A program made the position numbers and the translations under genes. Positions 1 through 5,223 of a stretch of 7,602 nt of DNA are shown one piece after another. The notes beneath the pieces were generated by a model. The model was given only the letters and a program-made list of their open reading frames with translations, had not been told where the DNA came from and did not search any database. Position 1 is the stretch's first letter; every line of letters starts with the position of its first letter. This DNA is from Candidatus Izemoplasma sp. GTDB taxonomy: Bacteria > Bacillota_I > Bacilli_A > Izemoplasmatales > Izemoplasmataceae. The stretch spans positions 1-7,602 of the forward strand of contig SLFZ01000053.1 in the NCBI GenBank assembly GCA_007123975.1, written 5' to 3'.

Positions 1-1758
1 GAGTTTGAGCGCGCGCGCCACCACCTATCGCACACCAGCGACGCTGAGCGCCAATACTTGGACATGCTCAGACAAGACGCGCCGTTTACCGCCCTTGAAA
101 AACCCCACTTACAACACGAACGCATCTTTGACACTTTCTACACCGGCTACATTGAACGCTTTGAGGCCGTCAACCAAGACAAGGTTTACGACCTCGCACG
201 GTATCACGACATGATGCACGAGCTCGACGAGTTGTTCGATGAGAAACTTGGCATCGCCAACGAAGATTTTGCGATGGCGCTTTACCAAGACGCGCTGCAT
301 TTTTCCAACGCCAAGCGCATCATGGACATCAAACGCCGCCTCGAAAGCGAACGAAAGATGAGCGTCTCGCGCTTTATCCATACCTATCAGCTGGAACTGT
401 TTTCCAACATTAAAGTGTGGATGATGACGCCGGAAGTGGTGTCGGAAATCATTCCGCTGAATTTTGCGATGTTTGACCTCGTCATTTTCGATGAAGCGTC
501 ACAGATGTTTGTCGAAAAAGCGATTCCGACCATTTACCGAGCGAAAAAGGTCGTCATCGCCGGCGACACCAAACAACTCAGGCCATCCTCACTCGGGGTC
601 GGCAGGCTAGACGATGAAGGGGCGTTTGAAGAGGGAGAAGACCTCGACATCACGCTCGATGCGAAGAGCTTGTTAGACCTTGCGCGTTACAAATACAAAG
701 AGACCATCCTCAACTACCATTACCGCTCAAAGTATGAAGAACTCATCGCCTTCTCCAACCATGCCTTTTACGACGGGAAACTGCTTGTTTCACCGAACCA
801 AGTCACCCCGAAAAAACCGCCGATTGAGTACGTGGTGTGTGACGAGGGGGTTTGGGATAAACGCCAAAACCTCGCCGAAGCGACGAAAGTCGTCGAGCTG
901 ATTAAGAAGATACTCAGGCAAAAAGACCCAGGTGACAACGTTGGCGTCATCACCTTCAACGTCCAACAACGCAACCTGATTGAAGACTTGCTGGATGAGG
1001 TTTTGTTTTCAAAAAGCGTCCACGCCAGACGCCTGGAAAAAGAGATGCAGCGCATTGAAGACGGCGAGGATAAAACGCTGTTTGTCAAAAACATTGAAAA
1101 CGTTCAAGGCGACGAACGCGACATCATCATCTTCTCCACGGCGTACGCCAAAAACACAGACGGACGATTTTTGCGCCAGTTTGGCTGGTTGAACAACGCC
1201 GGCGGTGAAAACCGTTTGAATGTTGCGGTGTCGCGCGCCAAGAAAAAAGTGTATGTCGTCACGTCCTTTTACCCCGATCAGTTTCATGTTGAGGATTTAA
1301 AGGGGCGTGGACCCAAGACGCTTAAAGCGTACTTGAGGTACTGTTACGCGGTGTCACGCGGCGACCTCGACGCGGCATCACAGGTCTTGTCCTCGCTTGC
1401 CGAGCGCGAACTGACCCCGCCGGAAAGAAAACTCAATCACCTCCAAACCTCGATGTTAAAACGCTTTGAGCGCGAAGAATTCGAGGTGCACCCCAACGTC
1501 GGCATCGGCGGGTACCATGTCGACTTCGGCATCAAAATTCCAGGGGATAATGGCTATCGTTTAGGCATTGTCTGCGACATCAACGACGCAAGCCAAAACG
1601 GCGACGTTCGTGACAGTTTAGTGCATCAAGAGAAATACTTACGCGCCCGTGGTTGGACCATCTACCGCGTGTTCGGCCCAAACTGGCACAAGGATCCAAA
1701 CGCGATCCTCCGTGACATCCGAAAACGCCTAAGGGAAAGCGACGCAACCACGTCGTAA
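1..1758 (+). CDS. Superfamily 1 helicase with C-terminal Vsr-like nuclease domain (C-terminal part; 5' end outside window)
   Basis: The frame is open from base 1, so the gene starts upstream of the window; 585 codons are present and no internal start has a convincing ribosome site. Numbering from base 1, superfamily 1 helicase motifs appear in order: Walker B DEAS (residue 164), motif III GDTKQLRPS (188), NYHYRS (238), VGVITFNVQQR (314), VQGDERD (368) and LNVAVSRAK with the arginine finger (406). Walker A must lie upstream. From about residue 480 the chain matches the C-terminal endonuclease-like domain of the MTES_1575 type (VGIGGYHVDF at 501, RARGWTIYRVF and NWHKDP near the end). Such DUF4011-class helicase-nuclease proteins are commonly found in anti-phage defence or accessory DNA-processing loci and act in the cytoplasm. 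The usual GIECDG..YH signature reads GIVCDIN..AS here, so nuclease activity is doubtful. It ends in TAA and is convergent with the next gene. The helicase call is firm; the defence role is inferred. Confidence 0.9.
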   Translation, partial: EFERARHHLSHTSDAERQYLDMLRQDAPFTALEKPHLQHERIFDTFYTGYIERFEAVNQDKVYDLARYHDMMHELDELFDEKLGIANEDFAMALYQDALHFSNAKRIMDIKRRLESERKMSVSRFIHTYQLELFSNIKVWMMTPEVVSEIIPLNFAMFDLVIFDEASQMFVEKAIPTIYRAKKVVIAGDTKQLRPSSLGVGRLDDEGAFEEGEDLDITLDAKSLLDLARYKYKETILNYHYRSKYEELIAFSNHAFYDGKLLVSPNQVTPKKPPIEYVVCDEGVWDKRQNLAEATKVVELIKKILRQKDPGDNVGVITFNVQQRNLIEDLLDEVLFSKSVHARRLEKEMQRIEDGEDKTLFVKNIENVQGDERDIIIFSTAYAKNTDGRFLRQFGWLNNAGGENRLNVAVSRAKKKVYVVTSFYPDQFHVEDLKGRGPKTLKAYLRYCYAVSRGDLDAASQVLSSLAERELTPPERKLNHLQTSMLKRFEREEFEVHPNVGIGGYHVDFGIKIPGDNGYRLGIVCDINDASQNGDVRDSLVHQEKYLRARGWTIYRVFGPNWHKDPNAILRDIRKRLRESDATTS

Positions 1759-1761
1759 ATG

Positions 1762-1798
1762 AAAAAACCGTTCGACCGAGAAGGCCGAACGGTTTTTT
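1762..1798. terminator. Bidirectional rho-independent terminator
   Basis: The arms AAAAAACCGTTCG (1762-1774) and CGAACGGTTTTTT (1786-1798) are perfectly complementary. Inside the 11-nt loop, two further C-G pairs can form past an A-C mismatch. The A-run on one side and T-run on the other give a T-tract on either strand. It starts 3 nt after the helicase stop and lies 6 nt beyond the stop of the minus-strand gene, so it can end both convergent transcripts. Confidence 0.93.
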
Positions 1799-1804
1799 GA
1801 TGGC

Positions 1805-3409
1805 TCAGCGATGGGCGAGCACCACGCGCGCTTGGCTCGTCGCGTTTGGGTCGAGCCAATCGGGCATGTCGTAAGGCTCGGCGTCGTTGTTGGAAGCGCC
1901 CGGCGTCATTTCATCGCGGTCGAAGAATTCCCAGGCATCGCTGCCATCGGGGAAACGTCCGTATGAGACGTTGCGCGGAAGCGCGATAGGGAGGACCATG
2001 TCCACGAGCGTCGTTCGGTCCGGAGCGGTTATGATCAGCGGTTCACCGCTTCGTGAAATGCGGAAGTTGGTGTGGATTTCACCGTTTGGTGCGATCAGGT
2101 CTTTGCCCGATGCCCACACGATTAGGTATCCTCCCGCCGGAATCGTCGTGCCTTCAGGGAAACGCCAGCGATAGGGGTTATCGCGGTCATCGGAGAAGTA
2201 GTATCCGCTCAAATCAACGATGCCATCGGTTGTGTTGAAAAGTTCCACCCAGTCTTCGGTGTCGCCTTCGAAATCAACAATCGTTTCACCGTTTGACGAC
2301 ATAAACTCGTTGATGACAACCTCACGCGACGGGTCAACCGGCAACATATACGGGTATCGGTACGTCACGTGTCGCCAATAATCTCGTAAGGGATTGTAAC
2401 CGCCGTCGGTGTCGGCTCCAACGACGGGTATCGGGTTTTCGCGGATGTCAAGTTCGGCATACTCGCCTAAGGCCGGACGGTCTTGTAAGGCTCCAGCCGC
2501 CATTAACTGCGCGATGACCTCAACGCCATCGATGCCGGTGTTGCGAAGGTTTAAGCGGCGGAGGTTCGTCAAACCCGATAGGTGCACAATGCCTTCTTCC
2601 ACCGGCACGTTCCGTAAAATCAACGTGCGCAGTTCACCAAGGCTTGCGAGGGGGGCGAGCGAGGCAATGTCAACATTCGAGTGAAGGTTTAAGTATGTGA
2701 GCGAAGGCAGCGACGTCAACACCGATATGTCGGTGATGCCGGTCTCACGTACGTTTAAATGCTCCAAGCGGAACAGTCCTGATAAGGCTGACAAGGTGGT
2801 ATCCGCAAGGGGATTTTGGCTAATGTCAAGCAGGTGAAGGTTTCGTAAGTTCGAAAGCGGTGTGATGTCTTCGATGTGGTTGTCGCGGAGGATGAGACGT
2901 TCTAATTGTGTTAGCATCGCCAAGACGCTGATATCGGTCATGCGGTATTGGTAGTTGCGGTCGTCCGGGTTGGGGCGAAGCACGTTGTGGCGGAGGTTCA
3001 ACTCACGCAACGAGTCCACGTCAGAGAGCGTCCCGAGTTTGATTGCATCGAGGTCGATGATGGCGTTGTTTTGCAAGTTTAGCGTCTCAAGCGAGCGCAA
3101 GCTCGCAAGCGGTGAGACGTCTGTGATGGCGTTGCTTTCAAGGTTTAGCGTTCTCAGTGAAGCAAGCGCTTGAATGCCTTCGAGCGATTCGATGTCGGCG
3201 TTGGGTACATCGAGGACGGTGATGGTTTCAAGCATGTTTCGTGTCAAAGGCCCTTCGGGATGGTCAAGCAGCTCACGAATCGCCGACTCAAGTTTCTCAT
3301 CGGCAAACTCGATCGCCTCGTGTTCGTTTTGAAGCATCGCATACATCGACACCAAAAACGCGCCCGAAAGCACGAGAACAAGACTTAAACGTACCACTCT
3401 TTTAATCAT
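1805..3409 (-). CDS. Secreted or membrane-anchored leucine-rich-repeat protein with lamin-tail domain
   Basis: A 534-residue protein. The start at 3409 is chosen because AGGGAGG lies 7 nt upstream; the frame stays open for 32 more codons, but these overlap the upstream gene and separate the SD from its ATG. Residues 1-7 are basic (MIKRVVR) and 8-25 hydrophobic, giving a signal peptide or anchor; there is no lipobox Cys. Residues 63-331 form about 11 leucine-rich repeats, several exactly 22 residues long with the SDS22/internalin-like pattern L..LNL..N.ITD(I/V)SPLASL (repeats begin near 85, 107, 134, 169, 191, 215, 237, 260, 283 and 318). After a Tyr/Arg-rich linker (GYNPLRDYWRHVTYR, 337-351), residues 364-507 match a lamin-tail domain: VINEFMSSN, DWVELFN, VDLSGYYFSDD, WRFPEGTTIPAGGYLIVWAS and the closing W.F....TPGASN. 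It lies 22 nt after the CotH gene in the same operon. LRRs usually bind protein; bacterial lamin-tail domains occur in extracellular proteins and often accompany CotH. The partner is unknown. Confidence 0.9.
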   Translation of the reverse strand: MIKRVVRLSLVLVLSGAFLVSMYAMLQNEHEAIEFADEKLESAIRELLDHPEGPLTRNMLETITVLDVPNADIESLEGIQALASLRTLNLESNAITDVSPLASLRSLETLNLQNNAIIDLDAIKLGTLSDVDSLRELNLRHNVLRPNPDDRNYQYRMTDISVLAMLTQLERLILRDNHIEDITPLSNLRNLHLLDISQNPLADTTLSALSGLFRLEHLNVRETGITDISVLTSLPSLTYLNLHSNVDIASLAPLASLGELRTLILRNVPVEEGIVHLSGLTNLRRLNLRNTGIDGVEVIAQLMAAGALQDRPALGEYAELDIRENPIPVVGADTDGGYNPLRDYWRHVTYRYPYMLPVDPSREVVINEFMSSNGETIVDFEGDTEDWVELFNTTDGIVDLSGYYFSDDRDNPYRWRFPEGTTIPAGGYLIVWASGKDLIAPNGEIHTNFRISRSGEPLIITAPDRTTLVDMVLPIALPRNVSYGRFPDGSDAWEFFDRDEMTPGASNNDAEPYDMPDWLDPNATSQARVVLAHR

Positions 3410-3416
3410 GATGAAA

Positions 3417-3423
3417 CCTCCCT
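3417..3423 (-). promoter_or_regulatory. Ribosome binding site fixing the start of the LRR/lamin-tail gene
   Basis: On the minus strand this reads AGGGAGG and is followed by 7 nt and then ATG at 3409. It sits in the 22-nt gap between the CotH stop (3432-3434) and this ATG, which supports the shorter 534-residue start over the in-frame ATG at 3505 inside the CotH gene. Confidence 0.85.
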
Positions 3424-3431
3424 TAAGGCAC

Positions 3432-5027
3432 TCAATCGAAGAAGACGCCGTCCGCGAAGTCTTGCGATAACACGGCGTGGTACATCCATTGTGCACGCGT
3501 TTCAATGTGATGAAGCAAATACGTTAACTGCCCTTCATACGTCGTCGCATCCACCATCCCTTGCGGGTTGGGCCAGACGTAATGCCCGAGGATGTCCCAA
3601 CGCTCAAAGTTGCGCTCGGCCGCATCCTGCGCGGCCTCGCCCATGGTCTCGACGAAATCGATGAAGTCGAATATTTTCGTGTGATACAGTTCGACATACC
3701 GCGTTCTAAATCGCGCACGAACCGCAGGGATATCCATCATCAAATGGAACCAACGGTTTTTATCGTGTGCCATCCCATACCAATTGTAAGGACCGTAATC
3801 GATGTAGTTGGCGTTGCCGATGGCGAGGTCAAAATCCCAAATTGGCCCAAGCCTTAATACCTCACCGGGACGCTTGTACGCGAAGACGCTGCCCCAGCCG
3901 ACATCGACGTTCTTAAACAACTCGTGCACGATGAAGTAATCAATGAAGTTATCGATGTCGAGGTAATTCTCATACCCATCTTGTGCGATTAGGGCGTTTT
4001 CCATGTCGATGATGTATTGGCGCAGGTAGTTAATCTGCGCGCTTGTTAAATCATCCCCGGGTGAGGGTTCTTTAATCTCATAGGGTACCCCGGCGACGTT
4101 GAAACCGTGTACGCCTTCTATATGTCCGTGTTCGTAAAAGCGTCGGTCGAGCTCGAAGAAGAACCCTGTATCCAGTTCCTCTGGATCAGGGTCAATCCAG
4201 AGTTTGTTTTCGTGGATTTCGATGTGTTCGGTCAGCGTATAGACGCCTTGATACTCACCGTTCACATACAGTTCAATGAAGCGTGTTGCCGGTGCGTGTT
4301 CGATGTATCTGAGCATGCTTGAAAACGTGTAGGCGGCGGTGTTGCGAAGCAGCGATTTATCGGCGTACTCGGCGAGCAGCACGTAGTTTCTTGCCTCGGG
4401 CATCCCGAGGATCGACACGTCATCGGCAAAACGCAATCGATACGGCTTCTTCGGCATCGACCAGGTCGAGTTCCCACGGCCACGAATTTCCACGGTGTTG
4501 TTGGAGAAGACGTTTGAACCCTGATCGTTGACATGTGAATACACTCGCACGGCCGCGTTTCGATACTCACTGCGAGTGACTTCGTGGAGTGGAACGTCCA
4601 CCTGTATGTGCATGACGTTTTGGTTGCGTGGTGACTGTCTAGATAGCGAGAGCATGTCGTGGGTGAACGTTTCGGTGACACCGTCATACGTCGCTTCAAC
4701 CGTCACTTGAACCCAACGGTCAATGAACGGAGCCTCATGTGGTAACACTTCGGTGTAAGGGTTCCCATTAAGCCACCAAACCAGATCAAACCCATCGATC
4801 TTTGGCAAGGCCACATCGGCGTTAAAATAAGTCGGCAAAAACGATCCGATGGTTTCGCCAAACCCCGACAGCTGCGTCTCAGGATCAATGTGAAGGGTCT
4901 CATCGACCGTCTCATCCGGCGAACGTTGCGGTGTGTCATCGGGGGTGTCAAGCGGTGTGTCATCGGCACAACCAAGCACGCCAAAAGCGAACGCAAGCAG
5001 CGCCATGAATGCCAAACCTTTCTTCAC
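3432..5027 (-). CDS. CotH-family atypical protein kinase, predicted lipoprotein
   Basis: A 531-residue protein starting at GTG 5027, 7 nt after AGGAGG; an ATG 7 codons upstream contains that SD and is unlikely to be used. A hydrophobic signal ends in VLGC (Cys20), a lipobox, so the mature protein should be lipid-anchored outside the membrane. Residues 22-44 are an acidic Asp/Thr/Pro tether. Residues about 53-128 (GFDLVWWLNGNPYTEV) look like an Ig-like beta domain. From about 137 the CotH fold is complete: IRGRGNSTW (181-189), PKKPYRLRF (192-200), AEYADKSLLRN (219-229), ELYVNGEYQGVYTLTE (252-267), EIKEP (317-321), and the acidic metal-site motif IWDFDLAIGN (396-405). CotH of spore formers is an extracytoplasmic Ser/Thr kinase that phosphorylates coat proteins; the non-spore homologues common in surface loci are poorly characterised. 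All recognisable motifs are intact, so activity is likely. No coat-protein gene is seen nearby; the downstream LRR/lamin-tail gene is the obvious candidate partner. The gene symbol is left blank because orthology to the spore gene is not implied. Confidence 0.92.
   Translation of the reverse strand: MKKGLAFMALLAFAFGVLGCADDTPLDTPDDTPQRSPDETVDETLHIDPETQLSGFGETIGSFLPTYFNADVALPKIDGFDLVWWLNGNPYTEVLPHEAPFIDRWVQVTVEATYDGVTETFTHDMLSLSRQSPRNQNVMHIQVDVPLHEVTRSEYRNAAVRVYSHVNDQGSNVFSNNTVEIRGRGNSTWSMPKKPYRLRFADDVSILGMPEARNYVLLAEYADKSLLRNTAAYTFSSMLRYIEHAPATRFIELYVNGEYQGVYTLTEHIEIHENKLWIDPDPEELDTGFFFELDRRFYEHGHIEGVHGFNVAGVPYEIKEPSPGDDLTSAQINYLRQYIIDMENALIAQDGYENYLDIDNFIDYFIVHELFKNVDVGWGSVFAYKRPGEVLRLGPIWDFDLAIGNANYIDYGPYNWYGMAHDKNRWFHLMMDIPAVRARFRTRYVELYHTKIFDFIDFVETMGEAAQDAAERNFERWDILGHYVWPNPQGMVDATTYEGQLTYLLHHIETRAQWMYHAVLSQDFADGVFFD
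4928..4966. repeat. Imperfect 24-bp tandem repeat in the linker of the CotH gene
   Basis: GCGGTGTGTCATCGG occurs perfectly at 4928-4942 and 4952-4966, an offset of 24 bp or exactly eight codons. On the minus strand it encodes the repeated DDTP units of the extracellular tether. The in-frame period means gain or loss of a unit would change tether length without a frameshift. Confidence 0.8.
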
Positions 5028-5034
5028 ATCAACA

Positions 5035-5040
5035 CCTCCT
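5035..5040 (-). promoter_or_regulatory. Ribosome binding site fixing a GTG start for the CotH gene
   Basis: The minus strand reads AGGAGG, then TGTTGAT (7 nt), then GTG at 5027. The nearest ATG (5048) is in the same frame but would place this perfect SD inside the coding region, with no SD of its own. The GTG start also gives a compact lipoprotein signal peptide beginning VKKG. Confidence 0.85.
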
Positions 5041-5043
5041 AAC

Positions 5044-5053
5044 ACCACGTGGT
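5044..5053. promoter_or_regulatory. Perfect 10-bp palindrome in the CotH operon leader
   Basis: ACCACGTGGT is a perfect palindrome lying between the predicted transcription start (about 5063) and the SD at 5040. The A/T flanks extend the symmetry with one mismatch. It could be an operator or a small mRNA hairpin next to the SD. A 10-bp palindrome can arise by chance, so the call is tentative. Confidence 0.3.
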
Positions 5054-5069
5054 TTTGTCAGTACCCTCG

Positions 5070-5098
5070 ATTATACAACGAAAACCGGCGAAAATGAA
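5070..5098 (-). promoter_or_regulatory. Predicted sigma-A promoter of the CotH / LRR-lamin-tail operon
   Basis: On the minus strand a perfect -10, TATAAT (5075-5070), is preceded at 17 bp by TTCATT (5098-5093), a weak -35. Transcription would begin near 5063, leaving a leader of about 36 nt before the GTG at 5027. The weak -35 suggests activator dependence. The 22-nt gap between the two genes, without a terminator, implies a single transcript. Confidence 0.65.
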
Positions 5099-5127
5099 GT
5101 CGAAAACCCGAACGATTAAAAACATTC

Positions 5128-5158
5128 AAAAGCATCTCAATAACCTCAAAAAGCATCT
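5128..5158. repeat. Two direct repeats spaced 21 bp in the divergent intergenic region
   Basis: AAAAGCATCT is present at 5128-5137 and 5149-5158. The 21-bp period equals two DNA helical turns, so both copies face the same side. They lie between the outward-facing -35 elements of the two divergent promoters (5098 and 5172), where a shared regulator would bind. Both copies are preceded by TCA or TCAA. No known regulator is recognised. Confidence 0.5.
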
Positions 5159-5166
5159 TAGAATGC
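5153..5166. promoter_or_regulatory. Dyad GCAT-N6-ATGC upstream of the propeller-gene promoter
   Basis: GCATCTTAGAATGC has matching outer half-sites GCAT and ATGC and a symmetric central TA. It overlaps the second direct repeat and ends 6 bp before the -35 at 5172. It could be an operator half-site pair; the element is short, so support is weak. Confidence 0.25.
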
Positions 5167-5171
5167 GAGGC

Positions 5172-5200
5172 TTGCGTCATTGCGCAAATGGCGTTACACT
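5172..5200 (+). promoter_or_regulatory. Predicted promoter of the beta-propeller lipoprotein gene
   Basis: TTGCGT (5172-5177) and TACACT (5195-5200) are 17 bp apart, matching the sigma-A consensus at 3/6 and 4/6. A start near 5207 would leave a very short leader before AAGGGGG and the ATG at 5224. The spacer holds the dyad CATT-gcgca-AATG (5178-5190). The modest match and embedded dyad suggest regulated expression. Confidence 0.5.
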
Positions 5201-5223
5201 GATGGTGAAAAGGGGGAATCCCA

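Noticed and set aside
3410..3505. 32-codon N-terminal extension of the LRR/lamin-tail gene
   Set aside because: It overlaps the 3' end of the CotH gene, has no signal-peptide character, and would bury the AGGGAGG site that precedes ATG 3409.
4262..4699. Minus-strand frame inside the CotH gene
   Set aside because: It is a shifted-frame shadow of CotH rich in Arg, Ser and Thr without a start signal.
1805..5027. Alternative genetic code with TGA as Trp
   Set aside because: TGG is used for Trp in all genes, and both minus-strand genes end in TGA at sensible places, one directly before a ribosome site and the other directly before a terminator.
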